Assembly (NCBI GenBank): GCA_963978895.1
Contig: OZ022241.1
Location: forward strand, 11,117,356-11,181,355
From: Erpobdella octoculata
Lineage: Eukaryota; Annelida; Clitellata; Hirudinida; Erpobdellidae
DNA length: 64,000 nt
Direction: 5' to 3'
In this document: positions 1 to 13,453 of the stretch, piece by piece
Layout: each line of letters starts with the position of its first letter
How positions within the stretch are numbered: the first letter of the stretch is position 1
Made by a program: the position numbers and the translations under genes
The notes under the pieces: generated by a model
What the model was told of the DNA's origin: nothing
The model's input: only the letters and a program-made list of their open reading frames with translations
Database searches by the model: none

Positions 1-244
1 TAAGACAATTGCCTGTGTTTGTGGGTTTAGTATAGACTTGACAAGATAGTTTTGATACATTTCGAGTAACTAAAGTATCCAAAAAAGGAATTTGATGTTT
101 ATTATTAGCAAGTTCATAAGTAAATTGTAGTTTAGAATTTTTTACAAATGCATCTCTCAGTTTAAATAGTTCTTCTAAGTTATCAACTGAAACAAATATA
201 TCGTCAACATAACGGCAATACATATAAATACGAGTTTGCCTAAA
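1..244 (-). mobile_element. Penelope-like element reverse transcriptase fragment
   Basis: About 80 minus-strand codons are open from the window edge to the start of a (TA)n array. The translation contains [12 protein letters not shown], then [19 protein letters not shown] and VYTKPTNTG. The catalytic YVDD box, the FLD segment and the KPT segment in this order are the signature of Penelope-like retroelement reverse transcriptase. The copy is cut by the window edge downstream and by the dinucleotide array just upstream of the catalytic box, so the fingers domain is missing here. The GIY-YIG endonuclease expected downstream of the RT is outside the window. This is a fragment; the family call is inference from motifs. 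Confidence 0.75.
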
Positions 245-245
245 A

Positions 246-2301
<2,056 letters not shown>

Positions 2302-2629
2302 ATGGATCCAACTGACTGGAAATACTATATTGCTGCTTTTCTTGTTTTATCGAACATTGGAGTATGCGATCAGAAATTTACAACTTTTAGCCAAATAAGA
2401 TCGAAAGAAAAATTGTGCTCGGTTAACAGTTCATTGCAGACCGTTACAATGTTTCACGATTTACGCGTCGCAAGCTTAAAATGCGGACTTCTGTGTTTTG
2501 AAAGTGCGAAATGTTCAGCATTTCAAACAACTCAAATACAAAATGATGTCATAAAGTGCGAGTTTTACCATGATGTTAGAAATCTGACGTTTAAGAAAAT
2601 TACAGGATGTCGGTTGTTCTTCTATAAAT
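2302..2629 (+). CDS. Possible first exon of a secreted PAN/apple-like protein
   Basis: ATG at 2302 opens 109 codons ending at a good donor (T|gtaagt at 2630). After MDPTDWKYY come a hydrophobic stretch (IAAFLVLSNIGVC) that could be a signal peptide, then a cysteine-spaced domain with CGLLCFESAKCSAF, CEFYHDV and a terminal GCRLFFYK. This Cys-x3-Cys-x5-Cys pattern and the closing aromatic segment resemble PAN/apple domains of secreted invertebrate proteins. A TATA-like AT-rich stretch lies just upstream. The exon ends in phase 1. No partner exon is obvious in the next 16 kb, which is filled with LINEs; the open exons at 18961-19356 are a candidate, but the phase does not join directly. Call is tentative. 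Confidence 0.4.
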
Positions 2630-2693
2630 GTAAGTTCAGCGATTGCAAGAATGTTTTTTGCTCTCTTGTAAACTTATTTTTAGAACGTTTGGT

Positions 2694-2750
2694 CCAGTGG
2701 CGGATCCATAGGGGGAAGTGATGGGGGCCATCGCCCCCTACAATAGTAAA
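2694..2750. mobile_element. hAT-like terminus fragment
   Basis: The motif CAGTGGCGGATCCATAGGGG followed by a G-rich then C-rich stretch resembles the 5' end of non-autonomous hAT elements (CAG-GGCG start). No matching right end was found nearby, so this is a solitary end or fragment. Confidence 0.35.
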
Positions 2751-3014
2751 AAATAATTTTAATAATTAAAGAATTTTGTTTTTGTAGCCTTTTATTACTG
2801 CTTATAAGAAAACACACATAGTCATCAAAAACTGTTAACTTCTAATTTCGTAAAATAATTTTACAAATTAAACTTTGAAGTTATTGATACACAAACAAAC
2901 AAACAAACATAAAGGAAATGATGGGCGCAAACTACATGTCTCTATGCCCATATCTAGAATTATATAAAATATTGTTCATATATATGTTCTATAAATAAAT
3001 GTATGTATATATTA

Positions 3015-5877
3015 TTAAAAATCCTTTTTATAGTTGTACATAATGTCGCTTATTTCGAAATGACAGCCGATTAATCTTTTAAATTCATTAACGTGTTCGG
3101 CTTCTATGATTTTCGAAGGGAGGTTGTTCCAAATTGCAGTCGATCTGGTCAGGAAGAAATATTTTCTGCAGTTGCCGTTGAATCTTTGTGTTTCCAGTTT
3201 GAACTTGTGACCTCTTGTTCTTCTTTCTTCTGATATCTTTATATTAGGAAAACACAAACGTCCTTCTTTGTCTTGAATAAAATTGTAGAGCATGATCAGG
3301 TCCCCTCTCAGTCTTCTGTACTTTAAACAAGGAAGCTTCAAAATTCTCAACCTGTCTTCATATTTCAATCCCTTGCATGCCTTGACCATTTTTGTTGCTC
3401 TCTTCTGGACTCTTTCAATGGCTTCTATGTCTTTTTTCTTCCATGGTGACCACACACTGACTGCATACTCCAATCTGGATCTAACCAAAGCTTTATAAAT
3501 CAATATAAAAGAATCTTTTGTCAAATCTTTAAAATTTCGTGAAATTATACCTAACAGTGAAAAACATTTTTTAATTATTTCATAAATGTAATCTACAAAT
3601 GTTAGTGAACTCTGGAATGTAACACCTAAATCTTTTATTTTGTCAAGAAAATTAAGTTCCACTCCTTCTATATTATATAGCCGACGATCATCTAATTGGC
3701 GTCCATATCTCACCGCAACACATTTACCAGCATTTAGCTTAATTTCCCATTTTTTACTCCAATCTCCTAATGAATTTAAACAGCTCTGCAATATCAATCG
3801 ATCATCACTGCTTTTTATAGTTTTAAATATTTTGGCGTCGTCTGCGTACATAAACAGCTCCGCCGAGTTATTCTTAACTATTTCAAACATATCATTGACA
3901 TAAATTATGTAAAGTAGTGGCCCTAAAACACTACCTTGAGGTACCCCACTTGTAACTTTAAATCTATTAGATGTGCTATTATTAACCCTAACACTACTTG
4001 TTCTGTTTGTTAAATAATCTTTAATCCAATTAATTAAGCCTCCATTGACGCCATAATTTTCTAGTTTATCAATTAACTTTGCATGAGATACACGATCAAA
4101 CTTCTATTGTTTCCCCTTTATCTAATGCACTGCTCCACATATCCATCAATTTTAACAACTGAATTGTAGTTGACTTTCCTCTCGTAAAGCCGTATTGCCT
4201 ATAATCTAGAAGCTTATTTCTATCAAAATGTATTATTAATTCATCCTTAATCAATGATTCTAACAGTTTACAGCAGATACAACTTAAAGAGACTGGCCTA
4301 TAATTACTTGCAGTATTTTTATCACCTTTCTTATAAACTGGGGTAATGATGGTATACTTCCAATCATCAGGGACCATTTGAGCTTGCAGTGATTTGTTGT
4401 ATAAATTGCTTAAATAGCTAGAAATAGAATTTTTAAATTCTATCAGAACCCTTGAAAAAATATTATCTGGTCCTGCTGATTTGTATTTATTTAATTTATT
4501 AATTTTATTTTCGACCGCGTATTTGTTTATTATTACTTCCTCCATTATGTGGACAATAATATTATTGTTAATTGTGGGACTTATTTCTAGACTATCATTG
4601 CTTATATAAACACTTTTAAAAAATTCAGCTAAACAATTTGCCATATCAACGTCACAAGTTATAGTTGTTGCAGACCCGTTTATATCAGTTTTTATCATAT
4701 ATTCTAACTTAGTTTGACAGTTTCTGTTTTTATTTATATGTTGCCAAAAAACCTTAGGATTGGTCTTAATTTTTTTGGCCAATTTCAGTGTCTCAGCTTC
4801 TTTAATTTTATTAATAGATTTCCTTAATTTGTTTCTGATATTTTTAAATTCTGCAAAAATATTATTATCTCTAGTTCGGATAAACTTTTTCCATAGTTTA
4901 TTTTTTGTCCTGCATTGCTCAACCACATTTTTAGGTAATTTTCTTTTATGGCACTTAAATCTTAAAATTCTATCAGCATCAATGACAGGAATATAATTCC
5001 TAATAGCTTCATTCATTACTTGACAAAAGTAATGCCACATATTGTTAACCGAGTCTTTACTTGCAACATTGTTATTTATTTCCGACTCATCACAGTACAG
5101 ATTCTCAATCAAATACTCGTTCATCAAATTATATTTTCCACTGTTAAAATCAAATTTGGATATATTGTTAATGGTTTTTGATTTATAAAAATTTCTAATA
5201 AAGGAGAAATTTAACACACAATGATCACTTTTACCTAGTGGGGAATTATATACTAAATTTTTGATTAAATCGACGTCCTCGACTAGAAGCAAGTCTAGAA
5301 TGGACTGCTTTTGAGATCCGCGACACCTTGTAGATTCCTTAATTAGTTGAGTTAAAAAATTATCATTTAAAAAGTTGATCAGTTTATCTTCAGATGACTT
5401 AAGATTTGATTTGTAAGTATTATTTTTCCAGTCAACGTTTGGAAAGTTAAAATCTCCAATTATTAATTTTACTCCTATTTTAGATTGGAAAGCTTCTAAC
5501 AGTAAAAATAAATTATTATTATTTTCTCTACCTGAATTCGGACTCCTATAGATAATAAGAATAAAAATATCAGGATTTTCATCTATTTTAATACACATAT
5601 ATTCATTGAAATCTATTCCTAAATTTATAATTTGGCACTTAATATCATATCTAACATAACAAAATATACCTCTAAATCCTTTTTTCATAAAATTATATGA
5701 ATGCAAATTAAAATTGTTTATCCAGAATTCGGATTCAATAAATTCATTTACATAATATTTTGCATTTACCTCAGTAAAAATTAAGATATCTTTTGTTACG
5801 TCATCTTTATCTACTAATAATCTTATCTCACTCATTTTATTAGTAATGCAATCTACATTTGAATACATAATGTTCAA
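3015..5877 (-). pseudogene. LINE A ORF2: endonuclease + reverse transcriptase, broken
   Basis: The first part (5877-4096, 593 codons) carries an APE-like endonuclease: YRSPNSG, IGDFNFPNVDW and GKSDHCVLNF near its end. A linker and the RT fingers/palm start follow (GPDNIFSRVL, YRPVSLSCICCKLLE, QYGFTRGKST). At about 4097-4110 the frame ends with ETIEV and a stop. The downstream frame resumes at once with FDRVSHAKL, so the RT motif-A segment (the FxD aspartate region) is missing with a frame change. The rest (VPQGSVLGPLLY, then MYADD at about 3847, down to the stop at 3015) is open. Loss of the motif-A aspartate should abolish polymerase activity. Length and domain order otherwise fit a full ORF2. 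Confidence 0.85.
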
Positions 5878-5882
5878 AACGT

Positions 5883-6854
5883 TTACCTGATTGCATTCTT
5901 TTTTATTTTTATTACCTTCATATTTTCTGGTGGACCCCTTACCCGAAACATGAATTCCCCCGTATTTTCACTTTGCAGTTTTTTAGCTTCTTCCACCAAT
6001 CTATTTCTTTCGGATCTTTGTTCGACATTTAGATTGTGACTAATACCAACGTTTTTCAGATTTTCATCTAACTGTCTAATCTTAACTAAATTTTCCATTA
6101 TAATATTTTTAGCAATTTTATCATTGAATTTTACCAATATTGGTCGTATTTTATCACTCTTAGCCTCTAGTCTAAATATAGCTTTTATAGCAAATTCGCC
6201 AATATGCCCCCCTGATAATTGGGAACATAGCTTAAGAACTTGCGTCTTATCATAAGACACGCATTTCGTAACATCTTGATCTTTTAATTCAGCTACCCTG
6301 TATAATAAAATGTTATTTGCCCTATCTTCTAAATCGTTGCTAATTTTAATTTTATTATTAGTTTTCTCGATAGCTTTACAAACAAGATGCACCTCTTTGT
6401 TTACCTCCTGCACGTTTTTCTTAACCACTTCCCCCACAACTCCTGCCCATGACTCCATCACAGATTTCTGTGCCGGTCCACCTGAAACCAAACCTTCAAC
6501 CTTCTCTTTAAACAAACTAGACCACTCCTTTGTAGTCTTTTTATTTTCATCCAAACTTTTCGTCGTGCTGCTCGTGAGATTATCAATTTTCAAGATTAAT
6601 TCTTTAATTTCAATAGACTGCTTTTCTATTGCTAATGCCATGTTCTCATTTTTTTTAAAAACGTGCTTCATCTCTCTTATTTCATGAGCAGTTTCTCTAA
6701 GCTCATTATGTGTTGGCTGTAACTCTTTTATTTCTACCAGGATCTTCAAACTGTCCTCATTCGATTTTAAACAGCAGTCACAAAGCCGAAGACCAAGCAC
6801 CTCAGCAGGAGATGGGTTTTCTAAACAAATTTCTTTTTTATTTTTAGGAGGCAT
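5883..6854 (-). CDS. LINE A ORF1 protein
   Basis: 323 codons, uninterrupted. Near the start there are cysteines (LCDCCLKS). A long charged heptad-rich region (about residues 30-180) predicts a coiled coil. A C-terminal part follows with NILLYRVAE, FRLEAKSDKIRPILVKF and RSERNRLVEEAKKLQ, resembling the RRM-like plus C-terminal domains of L1/CR1-type ORF1 nucleic-acid chaperones. It is expected to trimerise and coat the element RNA in the cytoplasm. It lies immediately upstream of ORF2, as in an autonomous LINE. The intact frame contrasts with the damaged ORF2. Confidence 0.75.
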   Translation of the reverse strand: MPPKNKKEICLENPSPAEVLGLRLCDCCLKSNEDSLKILVEIKELQPTHNELRETAHEIREMKHVFKKNENMALAIEKQSIEIKELILKIDNLTSSTTKSLDENKKTTKEWSSLFKEKVEGLVSGGPAQKSVMESWAGVVGEVVKKNVQEVNKEVHLVCKAIEKTNNKIKISNDLEDRANNILLYRVAELKDQDVTKCVSYDKTQVLKLCSQLSGGHIGEFAIKAIFRLEAKSDKIRPILVKFNDKIAKNIIMENLVKIRQLDENLKNVGISHNLNVEQRSERNRLVEEAKKLQSENTGEFMFRVRGPPENMKVIKIKKNAIR

Positions 6855-6870
6855 AATTTAAACAACTTTA

Positions 6871-7214
6871 ATTGGAAATAACCTACACTAATATAATTTG
6901 TGACCGATAATACCAGGCTTATCGCCCACGAGCCTTTTACAAAACGTGTTTAAGCAAAGTTAGTTTTATTCTTAACAAGAATCGTTGCATTAATTGTAAG
7001 AATAAAAATAACACTTATCTTTGTATCTGAGAAGATCCACTCTATCGAAAATCTTCTAACTTCAAAATTGTTCTAACTTCGAAATTATTCTAACTTCGAA
7101 ATTATTCTAAGTCGAATTCAGGGAAACCGCCACCACGATCACAACCACGAGCGAATGATACACAATTTATTGAAATGCTCGAGAATTTGTTAGACTAGTA
7201 TTCTGGTAAACAAT
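6871..7214. other. Possible LINE A 5' UTR with 17-bp tandem repeat
   Basis: No coding region seen. At 7055-7115 a 17-bp unit (TCTAACTTCGAAATTAT) is repeated three and a half times. It may belong to the LINE A 5' UTR or be unrelated spacer. Confidence 0.45.
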
Positions 7215-8001
7215 TTATAGCACAAAATCTAGTTTACGATTTTTTGACTTTGCAAAAAGTTCAATTCCATTTTCAGGATTTACATTAAATAGTGCTAATC
7301 CAACTAGTCTGTCTTCTGTCATTCGTGTTCTCAGCAAGGTTTTAATTCTTCGCAGAGTTGAGAAACTACGTTTAGCACTGGCAACACTAACAGGACATGT
7401 TTTAATAATTTGGAACAATTTGTGAGTGATATTGAACACAAATAAAAAACAACAAAAAGTTTAGTAGGTAATGAATTGAATCCTCCTTCCTCGTTCATTC
7501 TCAAGCATTTGCTCTGCCAAAGTTTCTTTTACTTGGATTTAGCACACGCCTTTTTTAAGACTAGTCTTGCACAAAGGCGAAAAAGTTCAACTTCCGATAT
7601 AAATTCAACTGCTGGTAAGTGTTGGATACTAAATCCAAAAAAGGTCCCATAGACATTACTGATTGCAGAAACAGTTTCGACCACACCTTTATGATTTAGT
7701 TTATTAATGTTTTCTGGCATCAAAGAATTGATTTGAAGACACTGCAGATTTTCTTTAGTAAAACAAGTATTTATATCCAATATCAGTGCATCAAGAAGAG
7801 GGATGTAAATTGATTGCCTGTAATATTCTTCAAGTGTATCCGACGGTACATTTTCTCGGCCACAGACGTTGCACTATTTTTTTATACGTTAAACTACCGT
7901 TTTTGTCAATTATTGTTTTTTCTGCTGCTTTAAAAATTTCTGCAAACATTTTTTTGCCGTTTTCTCTTTTTTGTTCTCTAAAACATTCAACAGCTCTTTA
8001 A
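7215..8001 (-). pseudogene. hAT transposase C-terminal remnant (ZMYM1-like group)
   Basis: The piece at 7439-7215 reads PVSVASAKRSFSTLRRIKT then LRTRMTEDRLVGLALFNV. This is the hAT C-terminal dimerisation domain as found in transposase-derived ZMYM1-like proteins. Upstream on the same strand (7780-7529 and about 8001-7786) are further pieces in broken frames (VEFISEVELFRLCARLVLKK; FREQKRENGKKMFAEIFKAA) consistent with the preceding catalytic-domain helices. Frameshifts and stops separate the pieces and the N-terminal zinc finger is absent, so it is a dead, 5'-truncated copy. Confidence 0.7.
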
Positions 8002-8304
8002 TGCAATTTGAAAATTTATTTTATTGTGATAGATGTATAAACTTAATTAGCTGTTAGCTTCTTTTCACATTTTGTTAAAAATGGCTTTTGCTCAATTGTT
8101 ATGAAACAAAATATTAAAAAATCAATAAATTATAATAAAAACAAGAATTTATTAAATGAATTTATATTTTAAAAAGTGAATTTTTAATCTAAAAGCTCAA
8201 ATAAAAAATTTTACCCCTAAAAACTATAAAATAATATTTACATAATAAAAAATACTTTTTTCTAAAAATAACAACGTTTTTATCGCGCCCTTGAACGTAT
8301 AAAA
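8002..8304. other. AT-rich spacer, nothing recognised
   Basis: Very AT-rich sequence between the hAT remnant and the truncated LINE B. No open frame, repeat or motif that I can support. Confidence 0.6.
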
Positions 8305-9087
8305 TAATATACATTATACAACATTCTAGATTTGGTGCTCTCTGAGGACTCAATGTTGATCTCAAATGTGGAGTTCAGATGCCAGATCGCTACCAGTGAC
8401 CACAATGTAATGATTCTCCATTTAAATGATACAGATCCAAGAGAAAAAAGCGATGTTCGAAACTCATATATGTTTGATAAAGCAAACTTTGCAGCAATAA
8501 ACAACTTTCTGAAACTTGTGAAATGGGACGACATCTTCCAATATTGTTTCGACGTAGAAAACTGCTGGAATGCCCTTCAGCAGTGTATGAGTTATGTGAC
8601 ACAAACCTTCGTTCCAGTTCGTACTGTATTGAGCTCACGAGGACGACCAAGGAAAATCTCCAATAGAATAAAACGTCTATATAAATCCAAATTATTTTTC
8701 TGGAAAATCTGGAAGCATACTAAAGAGAATAAAGATAAAATCAAATACATGGAGTTTTCAAAATTATGTACTAAAGCAGTAAAAAGAGAACAATATGACA
8801 TTGAGAAGGGTCTTGTTTTATCTGGTAACGTTGGTGCTTTCTACAAATATATTCACAACAAACTCTCCTTGAATTCTAAAATTACTGGGATAGAAACAAG
8901 TGATGGCACGATTGTTACAGATCCGGCTAAAATGTCAAATGTCTTCAACGACTATTTTGCAACCGTTTTTACAAAAGACGATGGAAGTAATCCACCTCTG
9001 GTGCAGAGATCTCCCAATCTCCTGGAAGAAGTTACGTTCACTCCTGATGTTGTTTTTTCAACCCTCAGAAGTCTCAGAGAAATAACT
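8305..9087 (+). mobile_element. LINE B, 5'-truncated; first half of ORF2, split by LINE C
   Basis: The open frame starts in the end of the endonuclease domain (ILDLVLSED, TSDHNVMILHLN). It continues through the linker (WKIWKHTKENK, FYKYIHNKLSLNSKITGI, VFNDYFATVFTKDDG) and stops at STLRSLR, just before the expected GPDG of the RT. The missing remainder is found at 13454 onward in the same orientation and frame sense. LINE B therefore predates LINE C, which landed in its RT domain. Endonuclease N-terminus and ORF1 are absent, as is normal for 5'-truncated LINE copies. Confidence 0.85.
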
Positions 9088-9245
9088 AACGAGCGGTGAA
9101 CGGAGCGTTACGTTATGCTTTATAAATAACTAAATAAACGATTTTTAGGGACATAATAGTTAAGAAAATTATACGACTGAACTTGTTATAAAAATCTCTA
9201 TCTGACGGTATAGTTTTTTGTCTGTTTTAGTAAATATTTGTAGCG

Positions 9246-9372
9246 TTATTAGTAAAAAATACAAATTCAATTTTGTTGTTGTGAGCCACTCCTTCGAGTC
9301 GAATTGGCGATATTAGTGAAGAACACGAATTCAGTATTGTTGTTGTGAGTCACTCTTTCGAGTCGAATTAGC
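9246..9372 (+). repeat. Tandem duplication in LINE C 5' UTR
   Basis: A unit of about 62-64 bp, centred on TTGTTGTTGTGAG..CACTC followed by TTCGAGTCGAATT, occurs twice just upstream of the ORF1 start at 9380. Duplicated 5' UTR monomers carrying promoter activity are known in other LINE families; promoter function here is inference. Confidence 0.75.
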
Positions 9373-9379
9373 TCAGATA

Positions 9380-10129
9380 ATGTCTCGCAAGCCGACAAAG
9401 CATGAGGAAATCATGGATTTGTTAACAGAAAATAAAACCATCGAGTCATTGGCAGATAAAATTAAAGGTAAGATACTACCTGATCTGTAGTCGAGCATCA
9501 GAGAGATGTTGAAGGAATCAATGATGGAGCTGGTAACAAAGACCCTTCAGAATGAGATCAAACCTATTGTTGACAGGCTCAAATTCCTAACAGAGGAGAA
9601 TCGTACCCTACAACTCAAAGTCGATCAATTGGAGACCCAGATGAGGAGCGGCAATCTTGTGTTCCACGGTGTACCCGAGTCATCTTACGCAGAAGCAGCC
9701 TCTGTTGCCAGTAAGGATGGGGGAGGTCAAAGGCCATCTTCACGGCAAGATACGGTGAAGGCTGTGATAGAATGTTGTCAGAAAAAGTTGGACCTCAAAA
9801 TTTCAGAGCGTGACATCACTGCTGGATTTCGCGTACCGGGTCCAAAGAACGCGCCTCGGCCAATTGTTGTTACATTCGCCTCCAGGCTTGTCAGAGATAG
9901 GATCTATGAATTAAGGAGATTACTACGAAAACAAGACACTGCGCAAAAAGTTTATATAAACGAACACCTAACAAAAAAAAATGCCGACATCTTTTCAAAG
10001 GGTAAAAAACTTCTTAAAGAAAAGAGAATTGCTTCCATCTGGACCTGGAATGGTGCGGTCTTTGTCAGGCGGGCTGAGTCTGACAGGCCCACCCGAGTTC
10101 TAAGTCTGGAGGAGGTTGAAAACTTTTGA
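9380..10129 (+). pseudogene. LINE C ORF1, one premature stop
   Basis: The frame begins at ATG 9380 (MSRKPTKHEEIMDLLTENK) and runs 36 codons to TAG at 9488. It then continues in the same frame through ATG 9506 to 10129, 249 further codons in all including the stop. The later part has a short coiled coil (LKFLTEENRTLQLKVDQLE), then NLVFHGVPES, ITAGFRVPGPK and RPIVVTFASRLVRDRIY, then YINEHLTKKNADIF, as in jockey/L1-type ORF1 RNA-binding proteins. A single-base change could account for the stop. Re-initiation at 9506 would give a 207-aa protein lacking only the N-terminal segment. Confidence 0.75.
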
Positions 10130-10138
10130 TTTCATCCA

Positions 10139-13100
10139 ATGGATTCTGTTGTTAAAGAAGAAATTTGTTTTGGTTTTGAGAGGTCTGAAGATAATTCTTC
10201 TTTATTTGATTCTGGTATTGATCCGGATGACAACTTATTTCGTTCAATGTATGAAGACACCAGCATTTATGTTTCTCCAAAAGATTTAAATGACCTGACC
10301 AATCAACTGCCTCGTGAATTTTTCTCTTTCCTTCACGTTAATTGCAGGAGTATAAAAAACAAATTAGACGATTTAACGATACTACTTTGCCAATTCGAGC
10401 TCGAATTTTGGCGGTCACAGAAACTTGGTTGGATGAAAATTCGTCTAAAGGCATAGAAATACCGGGTTTCCACTTCGTGTTCCAAAATCGAGACATGAAA
10501 AGAGGTGGTGGAGTTGGATTTTTTATTGATGAGCGGATCAAGTATTCAACAGTTGATGCTTCACTCTGGAACACCAGTGTTACTTCATTCGAGCTTCTTC
10601 TAATCTCAATGGATTGTCAAAAAACTGGAAATTTCTTAGTGGGTGTTATTTATCGTCCCCCGGACACAAATTTACACAGTTTCAACATAGAATTCAGCAA
10701 TTTGTTAAATTGTCTCGTCAAAAGAAATATGAATATTCTTTTAATGGGCGACTTCAATATTGATTTTCTCAGTAGAGAACAAAGCTCGTCTATGGCTGAT
10801 TTTTTCAATTTACTGGCTTCTTACAGCCTTCTTCCGGCATTTACGGCGCCTACCAGGATAACTTCTAAAACTGCCTCTGCAATTGATAACATGTTTACAA
10901 ACTACCCCTTACAACATTCTATTGCTAGGATTGTTATTGATGATATCTCTGATCATCTTCCGATTTTTTTGTCAACTGATCTCGCACCTCGCACCAATAC
11001 TGAAAGAGATCAGATTTCATTTAGAAGGCTGACCAGCCTGAGACAGAAAGAGATGTTTGAACAGATGTTGGGTGAGATGGACTGGTCTGGGGTGATTGGG
11101 ATGGCCGATGGTGGTGATGCGTCCTCTGCTTACTCATTATTCATTAATAAGTATCTCGAAATATATAACAAGTGTTTTCCACTGGTTAAATACACTCGTG
11201 GTCCTGCTAGATTTGATAAGGATTGGATGACGCCAAATCTCATGAAGTGCTGCAAAAAGAAAAATGCCTTATATAAAAAATACCTCAAGAGCCCGACAGT
11301 GGCCAATAAAGAGAAATTCACTGTGTACCGTAATCGCTTCAAATCAATGAAAATTGTGACAATCAAATAATTCTATTCAAAAAAATTCAATTTATGCCAA
11401 AACAATGCTAAAGAAACATGGAAAATCATTGGGAGCCTAATGGGCAAGCGATCTTCTGTGGAGCAGTGCAGGACTTTTGATGCGGGTGACGGGAGTTATT
11501 TGACCTCTCCTACAGAAATTGTTGACTCGTTTAATAACCATTTCTCCAGCATTGGCACAGATCTCGCAAAAAAATAATAATTCCTAATGAAACATTTGAT
11601 GAATATCTTGGTAATCCCGTGGTCCATTCTTTCGATGCTATACCTACAACACCGGACGAGATCATTGAAATATCGACACGATTAAAAATCTCACACAGCA
11701 GTGGAATCGACGGAATTGACCCGTGTATTGCAAGATGCTCTGTTCCGCGGATAGCCCATATTCTTTCCTGCATAATAAACTGCTCTTTTTCTTCAGGGGT
11801 GTTTCCTGATCAGTTAAAGTCGGCAAAAGTAATTCCCCTTCACAAATCTGGCAAAAAAGATACCATTTCCAATTATCGGCCAATATCTATTTTATGTTTC
11901 TTCTCAAAGTTTTTTGAAAAAGCTATGCACTCCAGGCTCTATGGATTTCTTGCCAGATTTTCCATCATTACCAGGAGTCAGTTCGGCTTTAGAAAAAATC
12001 ACTCTACCTACATGCCGCTCGTTCTGTTGCACTCGAGGATTGCAGAGGCTATGGATCGAGGAGACTACATCATCGGCGTGTTTCTGGATCTGGCCAAGGC
12101 TTTTGATTCAGTGAATCACAAAGTCTTGCTAAAAAAACTTGAACACTATGGGGTCCGAGGGATTCCATTAATGTGGTTTGAAGATTATTTGAGCGGTAGA
12201 ACTCAACAGGTACACAACAACGAAGTTACTTCATCAACGCGGCGGGTAACTTGTGGCGTGCCTCAGGGATCGGTGCTAGGCCCTCTCTTATTTCTTGTCT
12301 ACATTAATGATTTGTGCACTGTTTCGCATCGTCTCGAATTTGTCTTGTTCGCCGATGATACCAACCTTTTTGCTTCTGGTGAAAACCTAAAAGATTTATA
12401 TGATGTTACTAATCATGAACTACTTTCCGTTTATAAATGGTTTTGTGCGAATAAACTTTCTTTAAATATAAGTAAAACCAACTATATTCTATTCCACAAT
12501 AGAAATAAATTAATTTGTTCTGATTATCAACTTCTTATTGACGATAAACCTATTGCGCGAGTTTCCTCGTGTAAATTTCTTGGAATGTTGCTTGATGAGC
12601 ACCTCTCACTGATTGACCATATTAGTTACGTCACCTCTAAAGTTGCAAAAAATTGTGGAATTATATCTCGCGTGAGTCGATTTGTGGATAAAAATATTTC
12701 TATGATGTTGTATTACGCTCTCGTTTACCCTTACTTGTCCTATTGTAATATTGTTTGGGCTTCAAATTATCCTACACGTCTAAAGTCTCTCCACATCTTA
12801 CAGAAAAGAATCATCCGAATATTATTTAACTTGCCCTTTACATCATCTTGTAAAATGAAAATGATCGAGAACAACCTACTGAATGTATATCAAATTAATT
12901 TTTTTCTTGTTAGTATTTTCATGTACAAATATGACAACCATATGTTACCGTCGTCATTTGATAACCTTTTCACAAAATCGTCTCATGTACATTCTCATGA
13001 TGTGCGTTCTTTGCATTGCTTTCGGTCCGATTTTGCTCGAACAACTCTCAAAACATTCTCCATAAAGTGTTATGGTCCGCGGTTGTATTCAAGTATTCCA

Positions 13101-13178
13101 ATAACAATATCCTCATTGAAAAGCATTTCGCTATTTAAAAAATCGTTGAAATCTTACATATTACAGCTAGATTCATAA
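10139..13178 (+). pseudogene. LINE C ORF2: endonuclease + reverse transcriptase, frameshifted
   Basis: It starts 9 bp after the ORF1 stop. The endonuclease reads LHVNCRSIKNKLDDL, then after a frameshift near 10395 AVTETWLDE, GVIYRPPD, LMGDFNIDF and ISDHLPIFL. A stop at about 11368 (TAA) and tandem stops near 11575 with another frame change interrupt the linker. The RT (11619-13178) is intact: SGIDGIDP, YRPISILCFFSKFFEK, GVFLDLAKAFDSVNHK (motif A), GVPQGSVLGPLLF, LFADDTNLF (motif C), then a thumb and a C-terminal tail ending SLKSYILQLDS. All catalytic aspartates of the palm are present. The copy is not translatable as one protein. Confidence 0.85.
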
Positions 13179-13453
13179 TTTCAATATCTATATACTTATG
13201 TTAACTTTGATACAGATATGTTAACTTATATATACTTATGTTTACTCCTATACACTTATGTTAACTTTTATTTCTCTGTCTCGGTTCGTATCTGAATTTT
13301 CGTTTATAGGTCGTCCAGTTAGCGGGAAGTAATTCCCTTTGGATGAACCTTTTGAGCATTTGATTTTTTTTTCCTTATTTATAACTTCACTGTTGTACTT
13401 AATTGTTTTGTTTCGTGCTCAATAAATGTTCAAAAAAAAAAAAAAAAAAAAAA

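Larger units (their letters stand above)
2885..6870 (-). mobile_element. LINE A, non-LTR retrotransposon, two ORFs, nearly full length
   Basis: Reading on the minus strand, ORF1 (coiled-coil RNA-binding protein, 6854-5883) is followed within 10 bp by ORF2 (endonuclease and reverse transcriptase, 5877-3015). The 3' side ends near a (TTTG)n-like run at about 2890-2911, which may be the tail. This organisation is that of CR1/jockey-group LINEs. The 5' limit is unclear; the stretch to about 7200 may include its 5' UTR. A deletion and frameshift in the RT (see ORF2) make it inactive. Confidence 0.8.
9088..13453 (+). mobile_element. LINE C, near full-length jockey-like retrotransposon nested in LINE B
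   Basis: A 4.4-kb unit with 5' UTR, ORF1 (9380-10129), ORF2 (10139-13178), a 3' UTR and a pure A tail at about 13433-13453. LINE B sequence continues immediately after the tail. Domain order EN-RT, the FADDTN catalytic box and the poly(A) tail fit the jockey superfamily. Several disabling lesions exist (one nonsense in ORF1, about three breaks in ORF2). The 5' end at 9088 is inferred from where LINE B similarity stops; no clear target-site duplication was found. Confidence 0.85.

Noticed and set aside
3292..4996. Plus-strand frames opposite LINE A
   Set aside because: Shadows of the antisense ORF2; no independent motifs.
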